A stretch of 64,000 nucleotides of DNA from Pseudomonas extremorientalis. Lineage in GTDB: Bacteria; Pseudomonadota; Gammaproteobacteria; Pseudomonadales; Pseudomonadaceae. The stretch is taken from the NCBI RefSeq assembly GCF_001870465.1, contig NZ_MDGK01000037.1, forward strand, positions 312,501 through 376,500. The letters are read 5' to 3'. The position numbers were made by a program, and so were the translations under genes. A model generated the notes under the pieces. The model had not been told where the DNA came from, made no database searches, and saw only the letters and a list, made by a program, of their open reading frames with translations. The first letter of the stretch is position 1, and each line of letters begins with the position of its first letter. This document shows positions 55,484 through 63,414 of this stretch, piece after piece.

Positions 55484-56130
55484 GTGATTTCTCGTTCTGG
55501 GACATCGTGCGCAACCTGGCCACCGGCCTGCAATGGACGCTGCTGCTGTCGGTGGTGGCGTTTGTCGGGGGCGGCGTGATCGGCTTGCTGGTGATGACGA
55601 TGCGCATCAGTCGCAAAGCCTTCCCGCGCAATGTCGCCCGCACCTACATTGAGCTGTTCCAGGGCACGCCGCTGTTGATGCAGCTGTTCCTGGTGTTTTT
55701 CGGCATAGCCCTGCTGGGTGTGGATATCTCGCCCTGGCTAGCGGCGGCGATTGCCCTGACGTTGTTCACCAGCGCCTACCTCGCCGAGATCTGGCGCGGC
55801 TGCGTCGACTCCATCGCCCACGGGCAATGGGAAGCGTCGGCCAGCCTGGCGCTCAATCCGCTGGAGCAACTGCGCTATGTGATCCTGCCCCAGGCACTGC
55901 GCATTGCCGTGGCGCCGACGGTGGGCTTCTCGGTACAGGTGGTCAAGGGCACCGCCGTGACCTCGATCATCGGCTTCACCGAACTGACCAAGACCGGTGG
56001 CATGCTCGCCAACGCCACCTTCGAACCCTTCATGGTCTACGGCCTGGTGGCCCTTGGTTACTTTTTACTCTGCTACCCCCTGTCCCTCAGTGCTCGCTAC
56101 CTGGAAAGGAGACTGCATGCCTCTGCTTAG
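55480..56130 (+). CDS. Polar amino-acid ABC transporter permease 2
   Basis: The 216-residue membrane protein starts MSDFSFWDIVRNLATGLQWT at 55480, overlapping permease 1 (ATGA). YIELFQGTPLLMQLFLVFFG and the EAA loop WEASASLALNPLEQLRYVIL match HisMQ-family permeases. The C-terminal YPLSLSARYLERRLHASA overlaps the ATPase gene by 14 bases. It is the channel partner of permease 1. Confidence 0.92.
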   Translation: MSDFSFWDIVRNLATGLQWTLLLSVVAFVGGGVIGLLVMTMRISRKAFPRNVARTYIELFQGTPLLMQLFLVFFGIALLGVDISPWLAAAIALTLFTSAYLAEIWRGCVDSIAHGQWEASASLALNPLEQLRYVILPQALRIAVAPTVGFSVQVVKGTAVTSIIGFTELTKTGGMLANATFEPFMVYGLVALGYFLLCYPLSLSARYLERRLHASA

Positions 56131-56854
56131 AATTTCCGCCCTGCATAAGTATTACGGCGATCACCATGTGCTCAAGGGCATCGACCTGACCGTGGATGAA
56201 GGCCAGGTGGTGGCGATCATTGGCCGCAGTGGCTCGGGCAAATCCACGTTGCTGCGCACGCTCAACGGCCTGGAGTCCATCAACGACGGCGTGATCGAGG
56301 TCGATGGCGAGTACCTCGACGCCGCCCGCGCCGACCTGCGCAGCCTGCGGCAGAAAGTCGGCATGGTGTTCCAGCAGTTCAACCTGTTCCCGCACCTGAC
56401 GGTAGGCGAGAACGTCATGCTCGCGCCGCAAGTGGTGCAGAAAGTACCGAAGGCCAAAGCGGCGCAATTGGCCAGGCAAATGCTGGAGCGCGTTGGGCTG
56501 GGCGAAAAATTCGACGCTTTCCCTGATCGCTTGTCCGGCGGCCAGCAACAACGCGTGGCGATTGCGCGCGCCTTGGCCATGTCGCCCAAGGTGCTGTTAT
56601 GCGACGAAATCACCTCGGCCCTCGACCCGGAACTGGTCAATGAAGTGCTCAGCGTGGTGCGCCAATTGGCCAAGGACGGCATGACCCTGATCATGGTGAC
56701 CCACGAGATGCGCTTCGCCCGTGAAGTCGGCGACAAGCTGGTGTTCATGCACCAGGGCAAGGTGCATGAAGTGGGCGACCCGAAGGTGCTGTTCGCCAAC
56801 CCGCAAACCGCCGAGTTGGCCAATTTCATCGGTTCTGTGGAGCAGCCGGGCTGA
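56117..56854 (+). CDS. Polar amino-acid ABC transporter ATP-binding protein
   Basis: The 245-residue ATPase from the ATG at 56117 has GGAAAGGAG upstream. Walker A GRSGSGKST is near residues 36-44, Q-loop MVFQQFNLFPHLTV, signature LSGGQQQRVAIARAL, Walker B VLLCDEITSALDP and H-loop LIMVTHEMRFAREV. It is a GlnQ/HisP-type ATPase. It is the last gene of the operon; the 3' end overlaps the convergent fimbrial gene by 29 bases. Confidence 0.94.
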   Translation: MPLLRISALHKYYGDHHVLKGIDLTVDEGQVVAIIGRSGSGKSTLLRTLNGLESINDGVIEVDGEYLDAARADLRSLRQKVGMVFQQFNLFPHLTVGENVMLAPQVVQKVPKAKAAQLARQMLERVGLGEKFDAFPDRLSGGQQQRVAIARALAMSPKVLLCDEITSALDPELVNEVLSVVRQLAKDGMTLIMVTHEMRFAREVGDKLVFMHQGKVHEVGDPKVLFANPQTAELANFIGSVEQPG

Positions 56855-57353
56855 CCAGCTCGAAACTGCCCTGCCCCTCCAGCACCGTTTGATTGCGAAC
56901 ATGTAACGCGTCAGCGGGCAGGTGGGTATCGATTGCCACCTGGGCGCTCAATCGCCGGCCGGTCCCTCGTGCCACCAGGGCCTGTCCTGGCAATAACTGC
57001 CCGCTGGCGGTCTCACCGGGCGCCTGCGTCCACTCGACAGTACGCCCATCCAACTGGGCGTGCTTGAGGGTCAGGCTGAAACGCCCCTGACGGCCAAACC
57101 GAAAACCTTGCCCATTGGCTGCACCGGTAAATCGCAACGCGATGGCCGCTGGCTCCTCGCACAGTACGTTCAGTTGCACCATGCGCGTGCCGAGCGCGAT
57201 TGAAGGGGGGTCGACAAGCGCCTCCCTGCGAATAACACCGTAGTCGACACGCGGCTGACTTAAGGACAGCCGGCAGTTTTGCGCCTGTGCCCCTTCGGCT
57301 AACAACGCGACACAAATCAGCACGAAGCCCATGCTTCTCAACTTAACGGCCAT
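56826..57353 (-). CDS. Minor fimbrial subunit or tip protein
   Basis: The 175-residue protein starts MAVKLRSMGFVLICVALLAE with a signal peptide cleaved near AQA. The mature part opens NCRLSLSQPRVDYGVIRREA, the Cys-plus-YG pattern of fimbrial subunits, and a second Cys lies in VQLNVLCEEPAAI, giving the usual disulfide. It is last in the fimbrial operon, overlapping the usher by 11 bases, so a tip or anchor role is plausible. The ending QGSFELVSPAAPQNR lacks the usual aromatic pilin terminus. Confidence 0.75.
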   Translation of the reverse strand: MAVKLRSMGFVLICVALLAEGAQAQNCRLSLSQPRVDYGVIRREALVDPPSIALGTRMVQLNVLCEEPAAIALRFTGAANGQGFRFGRQGRFSLTLKHAQLDGRTVEWTQAPGETASGQLLPGQALVARGTGRRLSAQVAIDTHLPADALHVRNQTVLEGQGSFELVSPAAPQNR

Positions 57354-59844
57354 GGCACACCGCCGAACCGGTCTCGTAGAACTTGTCATTGTCGACCTTC
57401 GACTGGGGGGCAAGGTTGAGCAGGCAAGAGGAAGAGTCCGGCAACAGAACCCGCAGTATTTGGGCGTCATTGCCATCGTTGAGGAAAATCATGCCGTCAC
57501 CCACCACAGTGGTCAGGAACCGATTGTTTTTGTCGAATACAGAAGCGCCCTGGGGCAGCGGCCGCCCTTGTTGATCGCTAGCACTCAGCAGCACGCGGCG
57601 AACAGTCACGACATCGAAAGTAACGTTATTGACGGAGCCTCGGCCTGCAGCCAGCACTTGGGTGCCGTTCTTCAGATCGACACGTTTTGGCAAGGACTGG
57701 GTTTGCACCTCGATACGACTGTTGGTGTAGGCGGGTAAATCGGCGAGCACCGCCTGTCCGGTGAAGTCGGTCCACACCGGACCTTGCGGGGTATCGATTT
57801 TTGCAGCGCCAATGTCACCCACCGAGACGATGCCGAAGGTGTCCTGTACGGTATAAGGCGAGAAGGTCAGCCCACCCTGATGGGCCACCACACCACCCTG
57901 AACTTGTCCTGAATAGGTGGTGCCCTGCGGGTCACGACTGATACCCAACCCGGCTCGGGCATATCGCGGCAGAACGTCCACATTGGCCCGGATCGATTGT
58001 TCCTGACGACTAAGATCGCGTTCGACGCCCAAGTCATAACTCACGTACTCATTGACCCGCTCACTGAATGAGCTACCTGCGCGGGACTGGCCCCCTTGAC
58101 GACTGATATAGCTGCTCACACGCCGATCAGCCCCCAATGGCACACGAACCTCCAGCCGCAAGGACAACCCATCTTCCTGCGCAGAATCGCGGCGGGGACG
58201 GTCACCCGGGGCATCACGGCGGGCCCGAGTGCTGCCCACCTGCGAGTCGCCGATCAGCGCGACGTCGGCATAGCGGTATGACTTGTTCCACGCCGCGAAC
58301 ACATGCTCGGCCATATGCCCGTCGAATTGGGCGCTGCGGGTGTAACCTACCGAAAAGCCGCCAAGCGTGGGGTCTACCCAGTTCATGCCCGCCGTAAATT
58401 GATTCTTGAAGCGAGAACCCACGTCCTCGACCCTGGATGAACGCCCGGCTTCAAGCACCTCACGATAACCACGGGTCTGGGTAGTTGCGCTCAGGCTGAC
58501 ATCGATATCGGCAATAACCGGGCTGCTCACGGACACGCTGCTGCGTGACCCCGAGAGTGCATTACGGCTGTCGTGGGACAGATTGTGACGTGCGCCCACG
58601 GAAACGCGCTGGAAAAACACGCTGCTCAGCGTGCCGCCAGACGACCAGTATTCATCGGTACTCAACAGGCCAAAGCCCGCAGACGAGTCACGCCCCAGGC
58701 CCCATGTGCCGCTGCCCACGGCAACCACGGGCGACGCCCCGCTTTCGGATGCGTTTTCCCGCACCTTGCCAAGGGAAAAGTAATAGCCGGGAGCCGCCGG
58801 TGCGGCGCCCGCAAACGAAGCCGCCGGAACCACGAAACTGCGCTTGGCACCTCGTACATCGATGACACTGACTTCCAGGTCGCTGGTGCCATTGAGCAAA
58901 GGCAGCCCCGTCAGCCGGAAGGGGCCTTCAGGCACGAGCGTGCTGTGAATCAACACGCCGGACTGGCGCACTTCAATCCGCGATTGGCTCTGGGCCAGGC
59001 CTTCTACGACGGCATTGTTACTACCCGCCGGCCCCCGCGACTGGCCGTCAGGAGAAAATTGCACGCCCGATAGCTGGATACCACCGAACAATGGGTTGTT
59101 GGTGGAGATCTGCCCCGCCTGGAAAGTCGATCGCAATGCAGCGATGTCTCGCTGGGCGTAGGCATAAAGGTGCTCAGTACGGGTATTACCATTGTCAGCG
59201 ACATAGAACTGACGACTGCGCACAATCCAGTCGCCCAAATTGAAGCCAGCCTCGGTATAAGCCGATACGAACCGGCGGGCCCCACTGCGCGAGCGGCTGT
59301 CGAAACCCAGCACGTCATAGTTGAACAGGGCCGCCGTGCCGCCATGGGCGAAATTTCCGGCCTCCCATTGCGGCTCACGAAACGATTGGGTCGGCACCAC
59401 CAGTGCCACTTCATCGATGCCGGGTCGCAGCCGCACCATCGTCGTCGGGAAGGCACCGAGGAAATCATGGCAAGCGTCATCGGCAGTGTTGCCTTCACGA
59501 ACGATTTCACGCGGCTGCACCAAGCCGGCTTTCTCCAGCAACCCTGGGGTAAAACACAATTGGCCTTGCGAGTCGAACCGCGCATCCACCAGCCCGAGCG
59601 GGTTGCCATTGACCCGTAGCCCCACAACCTGGGTACCTTCGCGAAAACGCGCCGCACTGCGAAAATAGTCCGAGACCTTGGGGTCGATTCCGTAGGTAGT
59701 CAGTGCCGCGACGTCGAAACCCTCTCCCAACTCAAGCGCAGAGACGAGGCCGGGCAAACTCCACAGCGTCGCAAACCCCATGAGCAACGTGGGTCGACGC
59801 GGCCAACAAGAAGCTGCAAGGCTTCTATTCGACAAGTTAGCCAT
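57343..59844 (-). CDS. Fimbrial outer-membrane usher
   Basis: The 833-residue protein, from the ATG at 59842-59844, has a signal peptide ending near VSA and an N-terminal chaperone-binding domain (LRVNGNPLGLVDARFDSQGQ). Usher signatures follow: FNYDVLGFDSRSRSGARRFV, the plug-flanking RIEVRQSGVLIHSTLVPEGP FRLTGLPLLN-type text, and a C-terminal VDLKNGTQVLAAGRGSVNNV. The pair of Cys near the C-terminus (SSCLLN...AVCHG) is usual. It forms the pore for pilus export. GGGAG lies 11 bases upstream; two nearby upstream ATGs are alternatives. Confidence 0.9.
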   Translation of the reverse strand: MANLSNRSLAASCWPRRPTLLMGFATLWSLPGLVSALELGEGFDVAALTTYGIDPKVSDYFRSAARFREGTQVVGLRVNGNPLGLVDARFDSQGQLCFTPGLLEKAGLVQPREIVREGNTADDACHDFLGAFPTTMVRLRPGIDEVALVVPTQSFREPQWEAGNFAHGGTAALFNYDVLGFDSRSRSGARRFVSAYTEAGFNLGDWIVRSRQFYVADNGNTRTEHLYAYAQRDIAALRSTFQAGQISTNNPLFGGIQLSGVQFSPDGQSRGPAGSNNAVVEGLAQSQSRIEVRQSGVLIHSTLVPEGPFRLTGLPLLNGTSDLEVSVIDVRGAKRSFVVPAASFAGAAPAAPGYYFSLGKVRENASESGASPVVAVGSGTWGLGRDSSAGFGLLSTDEYWSSGGTLSSVFFQRVSVGARHNLSHDSRNALSGSRSSVSVSSPVIADIDVSLSATTQTRGYREVLEAGRSSRVEDVGSRFKNQFTAGMNWVDPTLGGFSVGYTRSAQFDGHMAEHVFAAWNKSYRYADVALIGDSQVGSTRARRDAPGDRPRRDSAQEDGLSLRLEVRVPLGADRRVSSYISRQGGQSRAGSSFSERVNEYVSYDLGVERDLSRQEQSIRANVDVLPRYARAGLGISRDPQGTTYSGQVQGGVVAHQGGLTFSPYTVQDTFGIVSVGDIGAAKIDTPQGPVWTDFTGQAVLADLPAYTNSRIEVQTQSLPKRVDLKNGTQVLAAGRGSVNNVTFDVVTVRRVLLSASDQQGRPLPQGASVFDKNNRFLTTVVGDGMIFLNDGNDAQILRVLLPDSSSCLLNLAPQSKVDNDKFYETGSAVCHGR

Positions 59845-59851
59845 GAGCCGA

Positions 59852-60568
59852 TCAACTCCCATCGACATTGATCGGCGCTCGGTAGCGGTCTACCGAAAAG
59901 CCGTAGACCGTGGCCGGTTGGATCTCGACTTCGGCCAAGCCGCCCAGGGTGCCCTCAACCTGTGCCGTCAGCACTTCCCCCGGCAAAATGTAGGTGCGAG
60001 GCAAAGTGGCCATGGCCCTTTGGGGAAGAAGCTGTACATCCGGCAGCAGGCGCACCACATAAGCGCTTTCGTTGTGAACGGTGAGACGCTCCCCTGCACG
60101 GCTCCACTTCAACAGTTCCCAAGGCGAATCATGCCGAGGCAAGTCTTTGGGGTGCAGGATCAGCGGCAGGTTCTGCCGAACGGTGATACCAATGGTCGCA
60201 CCCGTTTTGGCGCGCGCCTGTGGAATCCCCTCAAAGGACACGCGTTTCAATCGCTGGGTCTTCAACGGTTCTTTCAAAGTGGCAATAAAACGCACTAATT
60301 GGATTTCACCCGCTTCTACACGCGTGATAGGGGGCGTAACGATCAATAAGGGCTCCTCATCTTCGGGAACGTTCTCCACAACCGAGTGAAGAAGTGCCGG
60401 CCCCGCATCGGTATTCCTGATATTTATCGTGGCCTCGCCCTGTTCTTCAAAAAGAATAACCACCGAAGTTTCCGGCAGCATGCCGTCCGCCGCGGCAACA
60501 TGGGCAAAACACAGGCAGATACTTGCACCTAACAACCGCAACTTATTTATTACTGAAAGACTACGCAC
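59852..60568 (-). CDS. Periplasmic fimbrial chaperone (PapD type)
   Basis: About 238 residues if read from GTG at 60566-60568, which has GGGGAA six bases upstream; an ATG at 60587-60589 adds seven residues but has no ribosome site. A signal peptide (VINKLRLLGASICLCFAHVA) is followed by two immunoglobulin-like domains. ETSVVILFEEQGEATINIRN is the first strand and QLVRFIATLKEPLKTQRLKR the region before the second domain. LPLILHPKDLP ends the first domain in the expected way. It delivers subunits to the usher. The stop lies ahead of or overlapping the usher start. Confidence 0.87.
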   Translation of the reverse strand: MRSLSVINKLRLLGASICLCFAHVAAADGMLPETSVVILFEEQGEATINIRNTDAGPALLHSVVENVPEDEEPLLIVTPPITRVEAGEIQLVRFIATLKEPLKTQRLKRVSFEGIPQARAKTGATIGITVRQNLPLILHPKDLPRHDSPWELLKWSRAGERLTVHNESAYVVRLLPDVQLLPQRAMATLPRTYILPGEVLTAQVEGTLGGLAEVEIQPATVYGFSVDRYRAPINVDGS

Positions 60569-60626
60569 CCAGTATTCCCCGTAGAGCATGAAGTTAGCTA
60601 TTGCAGCCAATCGCCCATATGAAAAC

Positions 60627-60660
60627 AGCCGATCAAAAAGCGCCTGCCTTTTGATCGGCT
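60627..60660 (-). terminator. Intercistronic hairpin between pilin and chaperone genes
   Basis: AGCCGATCAAAA and TTTTGATCGGCT are perfect 12-bp arms around a 10-bp loop, 13 bp after the pilin stop. On the minus strand no long T run follows. It probably stabilises the pilin mRNA or attenuates read-through, so that pilin exceeds chaperone and usher. Confidence 0.82.
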
Positions 60661-60673
60661 ACAGTTAAACCGC

Positions 60674-61333
60674 TTAGAGGTAAACCAATGTCAGCGAGGC
60701 GCGCCCTTCAAGAAGGACATCGCGGGTCAGCGTCAAGTCTTGAGCTTTATTGATAACGGCCCTGACGGCGATAGTCCCGTTCATCTGGGAGAGCGAAGCC
60801 GGAACGAGGGTCGTACCGCTGCGCCAGGAATACTGACTTGGCAGTCTTGCGACCTTGCCATCACTGTTCAGCCAGGCACCGACATCGCTGCCGCGCGTAA
60901 TAAGAGAAAGCGTTGCGCTTGGTGACTGCAGGTCTCTGAGCGTGATTGCATAACCGCCGGTTTTTTTACCCGCTACCGTACCCAAGCCAAAATTATGAAT
61001 CTCGCTATGACCTTGGCCGAGCGCACTCAGGATGCCCGGCACCCTGCTGGTCGACTGCAGGTCGTTAAAGGTCAGCCCGAACGGGGTGTAACCTGTGCCG
61101 CAATTGATCTTCACTGGAGTGGTCAGCTCCCGAAGCGGCGTCGGGCTCCCTTGGGACAAGGAGCTCGAGAGAATATTACCGTAACTGACAATCCCCTCTC
61201 CGGTCATGCTGAGGTTACAGGAGGCAGGTTTGATCGTGCCTGTGACCTTCAATTCGGCAACCGTCGTTGCCTGTGCACCCACAGCCGCGGCGAGGCAAGC
61301 GATACCGAGAGCCAATCCAACAATTTTCTTCAT
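60674..61333 (-). CDS. Major fimbrial subunit, DUF1120-like
   Basis: The 219-residue protein has a signal peptide MKKIVGLALGIACLAAAVGA cleaved near AQA. The mature part TTVAELKVTGTIKPASCNLS then GEGIVSYGNILSSSLSQGSP, and VKINCGTGYTPFGLTFNDLQ give the pilin Cys pair and YG motif, in the DUF1120 style. The C-terminal RASLTLVYL ends with the alternating strand and aromatic residue used for donor-strand exchange. It is the first and presumably most expressed gene of the operon, followed by a hairpin. Confidence 0.87.
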   Translation of the reverse strand: MKKIVGLALGIACLAAAVGAQATTVAELKVTGTIKPASCNLSMTGEGIVSYGNILSSSLSQGSPTPLRELTTPVKINCGTGYTPFGLTFNDLQSTSRVPGILSALGQGHSEIHNFGLGTVAGKKTGGYAITLRDLQSPSATLSLITRGSDVGAWLNSDGKVARLPSQYSWRSGTTLVPASLSQMNGTIAVRAVINKAQDLTLTRDVLLEGRASLTLVYL

Positions 61334-61777
61334 GTTCGACCTATCACTAAAAGTTAGCTGGCGTATTTATTTCTGCCTTGTAGAACAAACCATAAATAAA
61401 TAACGCCACGGCACAATTGCCAAGTGACAGTGTGTCTCGTCGGAAACCAATTAAAGAATAAGACAACACTTTAATTACTGTCGGAGCCCTACAAATAATT
61501 TGTCAGTATCGCGCGCCTCAGAAGTAGTCCCGAATCAGGCCACAAAAAGAAAACCGAAACTAATTTGTAGGCAAAATCACAATTAACTGTCCCACAGGGC
61601 AAAGTTAAAAACTCCTACAACGCTCAGAAACTTCTCTAACAGAGCGCGAAACAGCAACCTACCTGTCCCAAAAGAATTACCTACAGACGACCTCAGGAAA
61701 ATTCCCCAAGCACTACGCGTTGGCTCCAGCGGTCGATCGTGGCACGATGGTCAGGTTATCGACCGAGACCCCAAACC
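61334..61777. promoter_or_regulatory. Fimbrial operon upstream region, divergent from ppx
   Basis: This 444-bp region is AT-rich from 61360 to 61700 and holds the promoters of the pilin and ppx genes. Arms TGGCGTATTTATTT (61359-61372) and AAATAAATAACGCCA (61394-61408) form a near-perfect inverted repeat (one extra T) in the pilin leader. No invertase gene or flanking recombination repeats were seen. No gene is present. Confidence 0.6.
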
Positions 61778-63280
61778 ATGCCGCAATCCCAAGCCAAGAA
61801 TCTGTCCCTGATCGCCGCCATCGACCTGGGCTCCAACAGCTTTCACATGGTCGTGGCCAAGGCCCAGAACGGTGAAATCCGCATCCTTGAGCGGCTCGGA
61901 GAGAAAGTGCAACTGGCTGCCGGGATCGACGACGAGCGCCAGCTCAACGAAGAATCCATGCAACGCGGGCTCGATTGCCTGAAGCGGTTTGCGCAACTGA
62001 TCAACGGCATGCCCCTGGGCGCCGTTCGAATCGTCGGCACCAACGCGTTGCGTGAAGCGCGTAACCGTGGTGAATTCATCCGCCGCGCCGAGGAGATCCT
62101 CGGGCACCCGGTAGAAGTCATCTCCGGCCGTGAAGAAGCCCGTCTTATCTACCTGGGCGTGTCCCACACCCTGGCCGATACACCAGGCAAACGCCTGGTC
62201 GCCGACATCGGCGGCGGCAGTACCGAATTCATCATTGGCCAGCGCTTCGAGCCGTTGCTGCGCGAAAGCCTGCAGATGGGCTGCGTCAGCTTCACCCAGC
62301 GTTACTTCAAAGACGGCAAGATCACCCCGGCACGCTACGCCCAGGCCTACACCGCGGCGCGGCTGGAAATCATGAGCATCGAGCACGCCCTGCACCGCCT
62401 CACCTGGGATGAAGCCATCGGCTCGTCCGGTACCATCCGCGCCATCGGCCTGGCACTGAAAGCGGGCGGCCATGGCACCGGCGAGGTCAACGCCGAGGGC
62501 CTGGCGTGGCTCAAGCGCAAGCTGTTCAAGCTGGGGGATGCCGAGAAAATCGACTTCGACGGTATCAAGCCTGATCGTCGCGCGATCTTCCCGGCCGGCC
62601 TGGCGATTCTCGAAGCGATCTTCGATGCTCTTGAACTGCAACGCATGGACCACTGCGACGGCGCCCTGCGTGAAGGCGTGCTTTATGACCTGCTGGGTCG
62701 CCACCATCATGAAGACGTGCGTGAGCGCACGCTCACCTCGTTGATGGAGCGTTACCACGTCGACCTGGAACAAGCCGCCCGCGTGGAGCGCAAAGCCCTG
62801 CACGCCTTCGACCAGGTGGCCGAGGACTGGGACCTGGAAGACGGCGTCTGGCGCGAGTTGCTGGGCTGGGCCGCCAAGGTGCATGAAGTGGGCCTGGACA
62901 TCGCCCACTACCATTACCACAAGCACGGCGCCTACCTGATCGAGCACTCGGACCTGGCCGGCTTCTCCCGTGAAGACCAGCAAATGCTGGCCCTGCTGGT
63001 GCGCGGCCATCGCCGTAACATCCCCAAGGACAAATTTGCTGAATTCGGCGACGAAGGCATCAAGCTGATCCGCCTGTGCGTGCTGCTGCGCTTTGCGATC
63101 CTGTTCCACCACATCCGTGGCACCCAGGCAATGCCCCAGGTGACCCTGCGCGCCGACGGCGACAGCCTGGATGTGGTATTCCCGAAAGGCTGGCTGGATG
63201 AGAACCAGCTGACCCAGGCGGACTTTGCCCTGGAAGCGGAGTGGCTGAAGCGGGTGGGGTTCAGCCTGAACCTGCGCTGA
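61778..63280 (+). CDS. ppx: Exopolyphosphatase
   Basis: The 500-residue protein starts [20 protein letters not shown] at 61778. The ASKHA phosphate-1 loop [12 protein letters not shown] is near residue 14 and phosphate-2 [14 protein letters not shown] near 147. Further motifs are [37 protein letters not shown] and a C-terminal helical HD-like domain. It releases phosphate from the ends of polyphosphate and also relates to pppGpp hydrolase GppA. It is convergent with ppk, with a REP doublet between. Confidence 0.95.
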   Translation: MPQSQAKNLSLIAAIDLGSNSFHMVVAKAQNGEIRILERLGEKVQLAAGIDDERQLNEESMQRGLDCLKRFAQLINGMPLGAVRIVGTNALREARNRGEFIRRAEEILGHPVEVISGREEARLIYLGVSHTLADTPGKRLVADIGGGSTEFIIGQRFEPLLRESLQMGCVSFTQRYFKDGKITPARYAQAYTAARLEIMSIEHALHRLTWDEAIGSSGTIRAIGLALKAGGHGTGEVNAEGLAWLKRKLFKLGDAEKIDFDGIKPDRRAIFPAGLAILEAIFDALELQRMDHCDGALREGVLYDLLGRHHHEDVRERTLTSLMERYHVDLEQAARVERKALHAFDQVAEDWDLEDGVWRELLGWAAKVHEVGLDIAHYHYHKHGAYLIEHSDLAGFSREDQQMLALLVRGHRRNIPKDKFAEFGDEGIKLIRLCVLLRFAILFHHIRGTQAMPQVTLRADGDSLDVVFPKGWLDENQLTQADFALEAEWLKRVGFSLNLR

Positions 63281-63302
63281 TCTGAAGAACTCTGCAAAAC
63301 AA

Positions 63303-63399
63303 TTGTGGGAGGGGGCTTGCCCCCGATAGCTGTGGATCAGTCCAAGTATTTGGTGACTGACACACCGCCATCGGGGGCAAGCCCCCTCCCACATTTTTA
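63303..63399. repeat. REP doublet between ppx and ppk
   Basis: GTGGGAGGGGGCTTGCCCCC (from 63305) and ATCGGGGGCAAGCCCCCTCC (from 63370) are inverted copies about 40 bp apart. The orientation matches the doublet at 28227 and is opposite to those at 6600 and 41530. It lies in a convergent gap, where REPs are common. Confidence 0.88.
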
Positions 63400-63414
63400 G
63401 ACCCCCGCAGGGTT

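Noticed and set aside
61359..61408. Invertible phase-variation switch of the FimS type
   Set aside because: No recombinase gene nearby and the arms enclose only 21 bp, too short to carry a promoter; kept only as an inverted repeat.
61751..63394. 547-residue minus-strand frame over ppx
   Set aside because: Antisense of Ppx and a REP doublet; no recognisable domain.
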